From NCBI RefSeq assembly GCF_907164575.1, contig NZ_CAJQYY010000012.1:1-64000 (forward strand): DNA of 64,000 nucleotides. The letters run 5' to 3'. The notes below the pieces were generated by a model, which ran no database searches, was not told the DNA's origin, and worked only from the letters and a program-made list of their open reading frames with translations. Position numbers and translations under genes: made by a program. This document shows, piece by piece, positions 17,427 through 25,884 of this stretch. Positions within the stretch are counted from its first letter, which is position 1; the number at the start of each line of letters is the position of its first letter. The stretch is from Paraburkholderia gardini. Lineage in GTDB: Bacteria; Pseudomonadota; Gammaproteobacteria; Burkholderiales; Burkholderiaceae.

Positions 17427-18707
17427 ATGCCGAAAATGAATGAAATGAAGTTGATTGCCTGTCGCGAATGCGAGTTTCTCCAGTGGGAGACGCTACTGCC
17501 GCAGGGCGGTACCGCGAAATGCCGACGCTGCGATGCCGCGCTCTATAAAAATTCGCCCGCGACGTTCGATCGGGCGCTGGCATTCACGCTGGCCGCCGCG
17601 ATCCTGTTCGTGGTTGCCAACTGCTTTCCGGTCTTCGGGCTCTGGGTCAACGGCACGCTCGTTGAAGCCACGCTTTTCGGAGCAGCTTCACATCTGTACG
17701 TGAACGGTATGTGGCCCATTGCAGGATTGGTCCTCGTGACCACGCTATTGATGCCTTCGCTGAACATAGCGGTTGTGATCTATCTACTCTTGCCGTTGCA
17801 TCTTGGACATATTCCCCGACGGCCCGAGTCCGGTCTTCGTCTGCTGCGACATGTCGCGCCATGGGGAATGATCGAGGTGCTTGTTCTTGCCATGCTGGTT
17901 GCGCTCGTCAAACTTCAGCATTTCGCAACCGTTGTCCCCGGCATCGCGACATGGGCGTTTGGAGCGGTGATGGTGTTGCTCGCGGCCGCGGCCGCCGAGT
18001 TCAATCCGCGTGAAATATGGGCACGTATCGAGTCTGCACGAGGCAACGGCGTCATGCCGCACGCCATCAAGACCATTACCACCGGGACTACCGCCGCACG
18101 CGCCGGTCTATTCGCCTGTCACGACTGCGGCATGCTCGGCAGCCCGCTCCCCGCTGATGTTCGAACCAGGAAGTGCCCACGTTGTAGTGCATCCCTGCAT
18201 CTGCGAAAATCCGCCAGCCTCACACGCACCTGGGCCTTCCTTTTCGCGGCCATGGTTCTCTATATCCCGGCCGTACTTCTCCCGGTCATGGTCACCAGTA
18301 CCCTGTTCGGCGTTCAAGCCGACACGATACTGAGCGGCGTCGTCTATCTCTGGAACGCTGGATCGTGGACGCTTGCAGTCATTGTCTTCATCGCGAGCAT
18401 CGTAGTGCCGATGCTCAAAATCCTGTCACTGGCTTTTCTAGCCTGGAGTACCCAGCTGAACTCCCCTCTCATCCCATGTGGGCGAACACGTATCTACCGG
18501 ATTGTGGAGTTCATCGGCCGCTGGTCGATGCTCGATATCTACGTCATCACGATTCTGGTCGCGTTTGTGCAATTCGGCTCGATTGCAACGATCGATGCGG
18601 GCCCTGGGGCGCTTGCATTCGGTGCGGTCGTCGTGCTGACCATGTTCGCCACGTTGTCATTCGATCCGCGACTCATATGGGACGCCGTGGAGCCGGGCGG
18701 TGAATAA
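17427..18707 (+). CDS. pqiA: Paraquat-inducible protein A, two-domain integral membrane protein
   Basis: Inner-membrane partner of the MCE protein PqiB, 426 residues. Two homologous halves each begin with a rubredoxin-like Cys motif: CRECEFLQW...CRRCDAAL at 12-38 and CHDCGMLG...CPRCSASL at ~231-255. Each half then has four helices, as in E. coli PqiA. It presumably hands lipid to or takes it from the PqiB tube. Several ATGs lie in the first eight codons (17427, 17436, 17445). pqiB starts inside its last codons. Confidence 0.9.
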   Translation: MPKMNEMKLIACRECEFLQWETLLPQGGTAKCRRCDAALYKNSPATFDRALAFTLAAAILFVVANCFPVFGLWVNGTLVEATLFGAASHLYVNGMWPIAGLVLVTTLLMPSLNIAVVIYLLLPLHLGHIPRRPESGLRLLRHVAPWGMIEVLVLAMLVALVKLQHFATVVPGIATWAFGAVMVLLAAAAAEFNPREIWARIESARGNGVMPHAIKTITTGTTAARAGLFACHDCGMLGSPLPADVRTRKCPRCSASLHLRKSASLTRTWAFLFAAMVLYIPAVLLPVMVTSTLFGVQADTILSGVVYLWNAGSWTLAVIVFIASIVVPMLKILSLAFLAWSTQLNSPLIPCGRTRIYRIVEFIGRWSMLDIYVITILVAFVQFGSIATIDAGPGALAFGAVVVLTMFATLSFDPRLIWDAVEPGGE

Positions 18708-20328
18708 GTTACCTGAGCAGAACGATGATCTCACCGCACCCGATTTTCCCGTCGCGGTTTCTGTCACGCCATCGAAGTGGCGCATGCAGCTTGTCTGGTT
18801 AGTCCCGCTAGTCGCCGTGCTGCTAGCCGGCTGGCTGGCAGCACAGTCGGTCCTGCAAAGAGGTCCGACCATCACGATCAGCTTTGCTACCGGTGAAGGT
18901 ATCGAGGCCGGCAAGACGAAGATCAAGTTCAAGAATGTGGATATTGGCGTAATCAGGAGCCTGACACTTTCCGACGATCACAAGACCGTGCTTGCCACCG
19001 CCGAAATGTCCCGCAGTGCCTCACGCATGCTCGTCGACAACACGCGCTTCTGGGTGGTGCGGCCACGGATTACAGGCGGCACCGTGTCGGGCATCAGCAC
19101 ACTGATATCTGGTGCTCACATCGGCATGGACATCGGCACATCGCACACGGCGCGACGCGACTTCGCCGGTCTCGAGTCGCCGCCGGTCCTCGCATCGGGG
19201 GCGCCAGGACGGGAGTTCGTGCTGAAGAGCGACACCATCGGCTCACTGGATATCGGCTCGCCAGTATTCTTCCGGCGCCTTCAGGTGGGTCAGATCGTCT
19301 CTTACGCACTTGACGCCGATGGCACCGGAATGACCCTGCACGTCTTTATCAATGCTCCTTACGACAAGTATGTGACGAATGACACGCGCTTCTGGCACGC
19401 GAGCGGCGTCGATGTGACTCTGGATACAACCGGCGTGAAGATCAACACCGAATCGCTCGTATCGATCCTGGTCGGTGGCCTCGCATTCGAGAACCCGCCA
19501 GATACAACGGACAAAAATGAAGCAGACGCGCAACACCGGTACGCGCTTTTTCTCGACCGGGCCGACGCCATGAAACGGCATGACGCGATCGTCGACAAAT
19601 ATGTGCTGACCTTTAACGAATCTGTGCGTGGCCTGACGGTTGGCGCCCCCATCGACTTTCGCGGAATAGTTATCGGTGAAGTCTCGGCGATCCGTTCGCA
19701 GTTCGATCCGGTCAGGAAGGAATTCAGCATCCCTGTCGAGGTAAGCATTTTTCCTGAGCGCCTGATATCGCGCGACGACTGGCACGGCAACGTCGAGGGT
19801 ACGCAGTCGGAACGAAAAACGTTCGCTGACTACCTGGTCGCGAAAGGGCTGCGGGCGCAGTTGAGGACGGCGAGTATTCTTACCGGACAACTGTATATCG
19901 CGTTCGACTTCTTCCCCGCCGCGCCTAAGGCGACCATGAACTGGAGAAAAAAGACGCCGCAACTCCCAACGGTGCCAGGCAATCTGCAGGGCTTGCAGGA
20001 CTCCATTACAAGCCTCGTCGCCAGACTGAACAGCATTCCATTCGAGGGAATCAGCACGGACCTGCGTAAAACGCTCAATGACGCCGACACGTTGCTAAAC
20101 AAGCTCAATACAGATATTGCGCCTGAGGCAAAAGCAACACTAAGCGCGGCTCGTGAGGCACTCACGTCGGCGAATCGCACGTTGCAAAGCGACTCGCCGT
20201 TGCAGCAAAACGCCGCGGAAACAATGCAGGAACTGTCACGGGCTGCCGTCTCGATCCACTCGCTTGCGGAGTATCTCGACCGGCATCCAGAGGCGCTTCT
20301 CCGTGGCAAGGTCGAGGACAAGCCATGA
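18700..20328 (+). CDS. pqiB: MCE-domain protein PqiB (intermembrane lipid transport)
   Basis: Periplasm-spanning MCE protein of 542 residues. One N-terminal helix (LVWLVPLVAVLLAGWLA) is followed by three MCE domains (starting near 55, 172 and 300), and a C-terminal helical region (~430-540) that in E. coli forms the needle. The start is GTG and overlaps pqiA by eight bases; its own end overlaps pqiC by four (ATGA). The three genes are therefore one tightly coupled unit. Confidence 0.92.
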   Translation: MNKLPEQNDDLTAPDFPVAVSVTPSKWRMQLVWLVPLVAVLLAGWLAAQSVLQRGPTITISFATGEGIEAGKTKIKFKNVDIGVIRSLTLSDDHKTVLATAEMSRSASRMLVDNTRFWVVRPRITGGTVSGISTLISGAHIGMDIGTSHTARRDFAGLESPPVLASGAPGREFVLKSDTIGSLDIGSPVFFRRLQVGQIVSYALDADGTGMTLHVFINAPYDKYVTNDTRFWHASGVDVTLDTTGVKINTESLVSILVGGLAFENPPDTTDKNEADAQHRYALFLDRADAMKRHDAIVDKYVLTFNESVRGLTVGAPIDFRGIVIGEVSAIRSQFDPVRKEFSIPVEVSIFPERLISRDDWHGNVEGTQSERKTFADYLVAKGLRAQLRTASILTGQLYIAFDFFPAAPKATMNWRKKTPQLPTVPGNLQGLQDSITSLVARLNSIPFEGISTDLRKTLNDADTLLNKLNTDIAPEAKATLSAAREALTSANRTLQSDSPLQQNAAETMQELSRAAVSIHSLAEYLDRHPEALLRGKVEDKP

Positions 20329-20912
20329 ACAGGTTGACGTCGTTATCTTTCACGATAATCGCGCTGGGTCTTCTCGCGGGGTGCGCAACATCGCCGGAGT
20401 CGAAGTTCTACACGTTGAGCCCGGCTCAGGTTGCCGAACCGTCGAAAGCGGTAGATCGCGTGATCATCGCGATCGATCCGGTTTCGGTTCCCGAACTGAT
20501 CGATCGACCGCAAATAGTCTCGAGGCTGAGCGCGAACCGTGTGTCGATCGACGAATTTGCTCGTTGGGCGGAGCCCCTGAAGAGTCAGATCGCACGCGTA
20601 CTTGCTGCGGATCTTGCACAGTTAATTCCGGGAGCCATCGTATCCACTTATCCGCAGCGTGTGGGCGAAAACGCATACCGCGTATCGGTCGACGTGCAAA
20701 ACTTCGATTCATCAATGGACGGCACAGTGATGCTACGTGTGATCTGGTCCGTGCGTCCGCCGAAGCAGGGAGAAAAAATGAGCGGGCGCTCTGTTGTAAC
20801 CGGGACGGCTACCGGTCCTGGCTACGACGCCCTCGCTAGCGCATATAGTCGAGCCCTCGCTTCGGTGGCAAGCGATATCGTTGCAGCGACGCATTCGGCG
20901 ATGCGGCAGTGA
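20325..20912 (+). CDS. pqiC: PqiC/YmbA family outer-membrane lipoprotein
   Basis: A 195-residue lipoprotein of the DUF330 (ABC-type transport auxiliary) family. Lipobox LAGC (Cys20) is followed by KFYTLSPAQV and RVIIAIDPVSVPELIDRPQIV, the family signature. It is expected to sit in the outer membrane and contact the tip of PqiB. The ATGA overlap with pqiB couples translation. No further gene follows in this direction for over a kilobase. Confidence 0.9.
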   Translation: MNRLTSLSFTIIALGLLAGCATSPESKFYTLSPAQVAEPSKAVDRVIIAIDPVSVPELIDRPQIVSRLSANRVSIDEFARWAEPLKSQIARVLAADLAQLIPGAIVSTYPQRVGENAYRVSVDVQNFDSSMDGTVMLRVIWSVRPPKQGEKMSGRSVVTGTATGPGYDALASAYSRALASVASDIVAATHSAMRQ

Positions 20913-21078
20913 AAGCGAAGAGTCGCCGGGCCTGACAGCAATTGCACTGGCGAAGCGAACGGCGAACAGGCTGAAGCGCGACAAACGGCGTTTGCACGCG
21001 GTCAATGATGAAAAAAGCGCAAAGGGCGGATTGCCGTCACTTGCGCCGATTCTGTTTCCCCTGAGCGTCGGGCTGAAC

Positions 21079-21375
21079 TCAATCCCCGCGCCATCCGCCG
21101 TGACGCCCACGCCATTCGTGTTCGCGCCAGGCTTCACGATGCCACTGACGCTGACGCCATTCGCGCTCACGCCACTGACGCGCGCGCCAGTCGTCGTAGC
21201 CGCCATAGCCGTAGCCTGCGACGACCGGCGCGGGCGCCACATAGACAGGTGCGGGTGCGTACACCGCAGGGCCCGGAATGCCGAGTCCAATCGCCACATC
21301 GACATGCGCGGATGCGGCTGACGACGCCGCGAGCACGGCGATACCCAGTACTGTTCCAAGGATCTTCTTGTTCAT
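21079..21375 (-). CDS. Small secreted Tyr/Trp/Arg-rich protein
   Basis: A 98-residue precursor with a clean signal peptide (KKILGTVLGIAVLAASSAASA, cut before HVDVAIG). The mature part has a Pro/Val/Tyr stretch (YAPAPVYVAPAPVV), a Gly/Tyr segment and a C-terminal array of W(R/H)E and WR units ending in GRHGGWRGD. AAGGAGAAACAG before the ATG fixes the start. Similar short secreted proteins are frequent in Burkholderiaceae; none has a firm function. The basic aromatic tail could bind cell-wall polymers or nucleic acid. Confidence 0.8.
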   Translation of the reverse strand: MNKKILGTVLGIAVLAASSAASAHVDVAIGLGIPGPAVYAPAPVYVAPAPVVAGYGYGGYDDWRARQWREREWRQRQWHREAWREHEWRGRHGGWRGD

Positions 21376-21492
21376 CTGTTTCTCCTTGCACGTCGTGTGC
21401 GTTGTCAGTGACCACGGCTCGAAGTCTATGAGGCGAGGTCGGACACAGGTGAAACAGCGATGCGAGAAAGGTAACGCTACGTTACGAAGCAC

Positions 21493-21891
21493 TTACGGCC
21501 TGCGCGCGATGAAATCGATCTCCACGAGCGCGTCGCACGCGAGCGCCGTCACGCCGATACATGTGCGGGCCGGCAATGCGTTCTTCGGAAAATACGCGCG
21601 GTACGTCTCGTTCATCGACGCAAAATCGCGTTTGAATTCGGTGAGGAAGATGCGTGCCGATACGACGTGTCCGAGTCCAGATCCCATGCCTTGCAGCACG
21701 AGCACGAGGTTATCCATCACGCGCTTTGTCTGCGCGACGACGCCCTCGGGTAACGCCGCGTGATCGTCGTCGGGTGACGTCGGCATCTGTCCGGTGATGA
21801 AGATCCAGCTGTCTGATTCGGTGGCGTGACAGAACGGGCCGACCGGCGTCGGCGCGCCCGGGACCATCCAGAACTTGATGTCGTGACTCAT
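21493..21891 (-). CDS. RidA/YjgF family protein
   Basis: A 132-residue protein of the Rid family, which hydrolyses reactive enamine/imine intermediates or acts as a related deaminase. Conserved segments are FITGQMPTSP, VVSARIFLTEF and the C-terminal PARTCIGVTALACDALVEIDFIA. The Arg of PARTCIGV is the substrate-carboxylate ligand of active RidA, so activity is plausible. The start at 21891 is fixed by AAGGAGACGCCC; the upstream extension in the same frame is not coding. Monocistronic. Confidence 0.9.
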   Translation of the reverse strand: MSHDIKFWMVPGAPTPVGPFCHATESDSWIFITGQMPTSPDDDHAALPEGVVAQTKRVMDNLVLVLQGMGSGLGHVVSARIFLTEFKRDFASMNETYRAYFPKNALPARTCIGVTALACDALVEIDFIARRP

Positions 21892-22037
21892 GGGCGTCTC
21901 CTTGTGTGGGCGACCGGCGTGATGGGGTTCCGTCAGAAGGTAGCGCGCCAAAAAAAGCGCTGCGCAGATCACGCGCCTGCGTTTGCATCGGTGGGCGATA
22001 GTCGTTTCCGGTCATGCACTTGCGACGTATCCGGCGC

Positions 22038-22079
22038 GGTTGTCCACAGGCTTGCCAACACAAAGTGGGGATAACCTGC
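22038..22079 (+). repeat. 42-base dispersed element with DnaA-box-like ends, copy 2
   Basis: Same length and layout as the copy at 15608-15649: GGTTGTCCACAG at the left, AACA in the middle and GTGGGGATAACCTGC at the right; only the inner bases differ. It lies between the ridA-like and dnaJ-like genes, outside any gene. Confidence 0.7.
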
Positions 22080-22179
22080 TGGTTCCCCCATCCGGCACGC
22101 AATCGGCGGACTGCTGTAACAGGCGCGCATTTTTCACATGCTACGATGACCCGCAATGTGATCGACAGGCTGACAGGCA

Positions 22180-22794
22180 ATGACAACCCTCTATAACACG
22201 CTGGGCGTGTCCGCGAGCGCCACGGGCGAAGAAATCAAGCGTGCTTACCGGAAAGCCGCGATGCGCTGGCATCCGGACCGCAACGCCGGACACGAGGAGC
22301 TTGCGCGCGCGGCGTTTCAGGACATCAAGAGCGCGTACGCGATCCTCTCCGACGTCTCGCAGCGCGAGGTCTACGACGCCGTGTACGCCGAGCAGATGCG
22401 TTGGTGGGAAGCGCACCGGGAACGTGAAGCGCGCGAGCAGGCCGAACGCGAAGCGGAGGCGCGCCGGGTGGCCGAAGCGGAATACGCGGAACGGGTCGCC
22501 GTGGCAATGCGCTTCGCTGACGAGGGACATAATCGCGATGTCGTTTTCGGCGTGCTCATCGGTCAGCAATGCGAAGCCGGTCTCGCTGCGCAGATCGCGG
22601 CAAGCGCGGTGGCGTTGCACGCGTCGCGGCAGACATCACCGGTGGTCGAGGAGGCTCAGGTCGCAGCCGCTGACGCCGCACATCACTCCGCTGCATCCGA
22701 CGGAGATACCCGTCATGCAAATGCAAAAGCAGATGTGCCGGGCGGTGGCCTCGGTACGCTGTGGTATCAGTTCCTGAGCGGACTACGGCTCTGA
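22180..22794 (+). CDS. J-domain protein
   Basis: A 204-residue protein with an N-terminal J domain: LYNTLGVSASATGEEIKRAY, then the HPD motif at 31-33 needed to stimulate Hsp70 ATPase, then FQDIKSAYAILSDVSQREVYD. A Glu/Arg/Ala-rich helix (about 72-105) follows, then a C-terminal region without recognised domain. The G/F-rich, zinc-finger and substrate domains of DnaJ are absent, so it is a type III co-chaperone. No DnaK gene is nearby. Confidence 0.88.
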   Translation: MTTLYNTLGVSASATGEEIKRAYRKAAMRWHPDRNAGHEELARAAFQDIKSAYAILSDVSQREVYDAVYAEQMRWWEAHREREAREQAEREAEARRVAEAEYAERVAVAMRFADEGHNRDVVFGVLIGQQCEAGLAAQIAASAVALHASRQTSPVVEEAQVAAADAAHHSAASDGDTRHANAKADVPGGGLGTLWYQFLSGLRL

Positions 22795-22908
22795 TCGAAG
22801 GTACCCCTTGTGCGGAACTGAGTGGTGCCGCACTCTCGCCTGTAGACGCACTCCGGGCGCCGCAGTAGAGTTCAGAAAAATTCTATCTGAAAAGAACGCG
22901 GGGGCGAC

Positions 22909-23856
22909 ATGACATACAGGTCATGGACGGTCAGGACACTCGCTGTCCCTTCGGCAATCTGGCTGGCGTTTGCCTGCGGTTTCGCCGTTCACACACTCAA
23001 TCCACTGTTCGCGATGCTGGCGCTCGGAATGGGGCCGATTGCCTTGCTGTGGGCCATCGTGTGGCTCTTCGCAAGCGCGATGGGCAAGGAAAGGCTGCCG
23101 GCGACGCAAGGCGATGTCACGTTTAAAACGCAGCCGTTAGCCAGCGTCCCGCATGCAACATCGCCCGCCGGTGCGCCGCATCTGGCAGCCGTGAGCGCCG
23201 ATCCGACGACGGTCGCACCGGCGGCGACGGGCGCATGGCGTCGCTACGCTGCGCGGACACTCGACCTGCTGCTCTGGACGTTCCTTGCCGGCTACGTCGT
23301 GGCGTTTGTCAACACGGTGACGGGTTGGCACCTGCTGCAGTTTCGCTCGATGCTTATGGTGAACATGAGTTTTCTGGGCATGGTTTATCTGCCACTTGCG
23401 CTCTTTCTCGACGCCCTGGTTCACGCCGCGTGCGGGAATAGCATCGGCAAGGCATTGCTGGGCATTCGCGTCGTGGAGCCGGATGGCGCCGCGCCTTCAT
23501 TTGGCCGTTATCTCGCGCGTAATTTCTCGGTGTGGGCGCGCGGCTTTGCGTTTGGCCTGCCCGCTGCGCAGCAGCTTGTCATGATCCTGAATGCGGTACT
23601 ACTTAAGCGCGACGGGATTACCGCATGGGATGCGCGTCTGAAGTTTCGTGTGATTCGCGAACCGTGCACGGCCGTTCACTATCTGCTGGCCGTTGTGTTT
23701 GCGGCGTTGCTTGTATCGACGGTTGCTTACCATCGCGCGATGCATCACAGCACTGGCGCCGTGCCGCCAGCAGCGAAAATGCGGCCCGAAGCGACACGTG
23801 TGAAACCCGCAATCAGCAAAACGCTGGAGACAGTTGCGGGCGCTAAAAAGCTTTAG
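22909..23856 (+). CDS. RDD family membrane protein
   Basis: A 315-residue protein. Two N-terminal helices precede a ~40-residue Pro/Ala/Thr linker. The RDD domain follows: WRRYAARTLDLLLWT (Arg and first Asp), LALFLDALVHAACGNSIGKALLGIRVV (second Asp and the GKxxxGI motif), then one more helix pair. The last ~45 residues are soluble and basic. The family is uncharacterised; some members affect sodium or lipid-linked processes. Standing alone, it gives no context. Confidence 0.82.
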   Translation: MTYRSWTVRTLAVPSAIWLAFACGFAVHTLNPLFAMLALGMGPIALLWAIVWLFASAMGKERLPATQGDVTFKTQPLASVPHATSPAGAPHLAAVSADPTTVAPAATGAWRRYAARTLDLLLWTFLAGYVVAFVNTVTGWHLLQFRSMLMVNMSFLGMVYLPLALFLDALVHAACGNSIGKALLGIRVVEPDGAAPSFGRYLARNFSVWARGFAFGLPAAQQLVMILNAVLLKRDGITAWDARLKFRVIREPCTAVHYLLAVVFAALLVSTVAYHRAMHHSTGAVPPAAKMRPEATRVKPAISKTLETVAGAKKL

Positions 23857-23926
23857 TCATTGCAGATGTGGATGCGGTGCCCGCTGATAACCAGGACCAT
23901 GCTCGCCGTGTCGATCATGCGTTGGG

Positions 23927-24199
23927 CTAGCGTCGCGTGCCGAAGTCGCTCGCGGTAACGACGACGCGTCCACCAGGATTAGCCAGCAGTTTTCTTTCCG
24001 CGACGGCGAAAATGCGTTTGCGGCCGTCGTTGAACGTTCTGAGGATTCGCGCTTCGGATGCGCCGGGCTGCAGCCAGAAATGCTGCTCCAGCGCTTCGCG
24101 CGTTATCGAGCACTCATGGTCCTTCTCCCGAAGTGACAGAACGAAGATCACTGCCCGTCTGTCGGGCGAGATACTGGGCTCGATCTGCACAGTCTCCAT
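23927..24199 (-). CDS. DUF1488 family protein
   Basis: A 90-residue soluble protein with the DUF1488 pattern: SPDRRAVIFVLSLREKDHECSITREALEQHF, then ILRTFNDGRKRIFAVAERKL, then VVVTASDF near the C-terminus. The ATG follows GAGGAACGTC. Burkholderiaceae often carry several paralogues; function unknown. Confidence 0.85.
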   Translation of the reverse strand: METVQIEPSISPDRRAVIFVLSLREKDHECSITREALEQHFWLQPGASEARILRTFNDGRKRIFAVAERKLLANPGGRVVVTASDFGTRR

Positions 24200-24757
24200 G
24201 ACGTTCCTCGCAGCATCCGGTTGGCCAGCGAAACCTCACACTTCGCGTGGCGCCCGGATTAATTTAACTAACAGAAGCACGGAGCGTGCGCGTTTTAGCG
24301 TTGCCACCGGAACGCGCCGCCCGGTAGCGTCCATGCTCCGGCAGGAGGCCACGCGGGACATTTCATCAGCAATTCGTGTACCAGACCGTTAGCCGCCGCA
24401 CGGTAATGTCATATATGCGGGATCTGGCTCGGGCTTTCGGGGAGTCACCCCTGCGGGTATTGCAAGGCCGGACCTGGGTTGTCACCTGGGAGAGCACCGA
24501 CGCTATTCGCGCCGTCGTCGCCCGCGGGTGGTTGCGAGGTGGGACCGGGTGCGCTTATGACGCTCTCCTCACCGGTGTCATTCACCGGTCGCGCAAGCTG
24601 CGTGCCCGCCGTAACGATTGCGGAATACACACGGCCGACTGGTTCGCGCGTCGCTGCATACGTTGTTTCGCTGCCAGGCCTGTTTAAATCCAACCTTTTA
24701 CGTTCGCCTTAAGGCTCGCTTAATTGTTCGCTGCGACTATGAGTCGACCCCTGTTTG
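24200..24757. other. Intergenic region, no supported gene
   Basis: About 560 bases. Short ORFs exist on both strands (for example 24376-24687 plus, 24445-24693 minus), but none has a ribosome site or recognisable motif. Because a plus-strand terminator closes the region at 24758-24786, an unrecognised transcript from this stretch is possible. Confidence 0.4.
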
Positions 24758-24786
24758 GCCGCCAGTTCATCGGCGGCAATTTTTTT
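24758..24786 (+). terminator. Intrinsic terminator
   Basis: Stem GCCGCC / GGCGGC with an eight-base loop, followed by AATTTTTTT. It acts on plus-strand transcription entering from the gene-poor region to its left, and lies just before the ribosome site of the 24807 ORF. Confidence 0.75.
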
Positions 24787-24806
24787 AGGCACGAGGGGAG
24801 TTCGAC

Positions 24807-25103
24807 GTGAAGCGAAATGCAACCAGCAATGGAGAGTCGACGATGGTTCAGGATAATGTGCGTGAACAGCTTCGGGCCATGTCCAGCGCGGAGCGCGGAT
24901 TCGCACCACGGACGTGCCGGATTTCCGAGCCTTTTCAGCCGCTCTGGGGGCGCCCGTACCGGTTTGTCGAGTGGTCGCCGCATGCGGAAGAAGATGCGTG
25001 TCGCCGCGTCGTGCCTGCGGAAAGCAGCGCGGAAGAGATTGTCGCGACACTCATGGCTCACGTTCCCGGAAGGCGTGTGCGACTTTCCGGCGAAGACGCC
25101 TGA
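24807..25103 (+). CDS. Small hypothetical protein
   Basis: A 98-residue ORF starting with GTG six bases after AGGGGAG, a good ribosome site. An internal ATG at 24843 would give 86 residues. The sequence is charged and Arg-rich in the middle, without membrane segment or known motif. The C-terminal SAEEIVATLMAHVPGRRVRL looks like a short helix-strand unit. I do not recognise the family; the good start signal is the main support. Confidence 0.5.
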   Translation: MKRNATSNGESTMVQDNVREQLRAMSSAERGFAPRTCRISEPFQPLWGRPYRFVEWSPHAEEDACRRVVPAESSAEEIVATLMAHVPGRRVRLSGEDA

Positions 25104-25726
25104 GGCAATACCTGCGACAGCGGTGCTGGTTTCACGCGTGCCTTTTTAGCAACTGCTAACTCCACAGCCTGTTTAGACGCATGCTTCGCGAACCGTAGCT
25201 TGAGATTCGCGAGATGCCGCCGCGTGCCTGTTGTCGGTCGCTTTAATACCGCCACCTTATTCGGGGGCGACGAGTTCCGTTTCATCGGCAAACACGATTG
25301 AATGTGGAATGAAAAGCGTCTGATACCTCTTTTCCCGGGGTTCCAGACGGCTTGCTGCTCTTCAAGGAAAGCATCATATTCGAGACGATCCGACCCGGCA
25401 TATTCGCCACCCGGCCGGATGTTCTCGCGTATTGAAAGATAAACAGTCCCGACATCTGCGCCCAGCCCGTCGAAGAATCCGAGGTCGCCCGAGACACGGG
25501 TAAGCGCTTTGCCGGAACAGTTTGCGACGTGGATCCTGAGTGTCCGCGGGGCGTAGTCATGACGGCCTGCCGTCTGGAACCCATGGATGGTGTTTTTCAG
25601 CAGTGCTGATTCCAGTCCGGGACGGAGCTTTCGAAAGCGATGCAACCGGCTGTCGTGATTTTGGTTTATGCAGCTAAAGCGAACGGCTTTCAGAATCTGA
25701 ATCCGGTTGGCGGAGATATGAAGCAA
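25058..25726 (-). pseudogene. Possible remnant of a beta-sandwich protein gene
   Basis: Open frame of 222 codons with low GC at third positions. Only the middle part (APRTLRIHVANCSGKALTRV, GDLGFFDGLGADVG, IRPGGEYAGSDRLEYDAFLEEQQAVWN) reads like a real protein. It resembles the 'NxSGKxI...GxxxFxDxxGD' type of secreted or lipoprotein beta domain. The N-terminus has no signal peptide and the C-terminal ~80 residues are basic and non-descript, and overlap the plus-strand gene ending at 25103. A frameshifted or truncated gene is the best guess. Confidence 0.35.
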
Positions 25727-25813
25727 GCTTGAAAAGCGGCTTTAAAGTGAATGTCGAAAGCGAAAGAAGCGAGCGGTGAATGATGCAGCTGTTGCTTTAA
25801 AAACGTGAAGTAT

Positions 25814-25830
25814 TGACAAAACTTTTGTCA
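25814..25830. promoter_or_regulatory. Palindrome and promoter region of the H-NS/H1-like gene
   Basis: TGACAAAA-C-TTTTGTCA is a perfect palindrome with 8-bp arms, 55 bases upstream of the ATG. It overlaps TTGTCA (25825-25830), which has CATAGT (25849-25854) 18 bases further as a candidate -10. A protein bound here would cover the -35, so repression or autoregulation is plausible. Confidence 0.5.
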
Positions 25831-25884
25831 TTGAGTGGTTGTACGTGGCATAGTGCGACCATCTAAACCTGAAGGGAGGCTCTG

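Noticed and set aside
24376..24687. Plus-strand ORF before the 24.77 kb terminator
   Set aside because: No ribosome site and a composition without recognisable protein pattern; an RNA from here remains possible.
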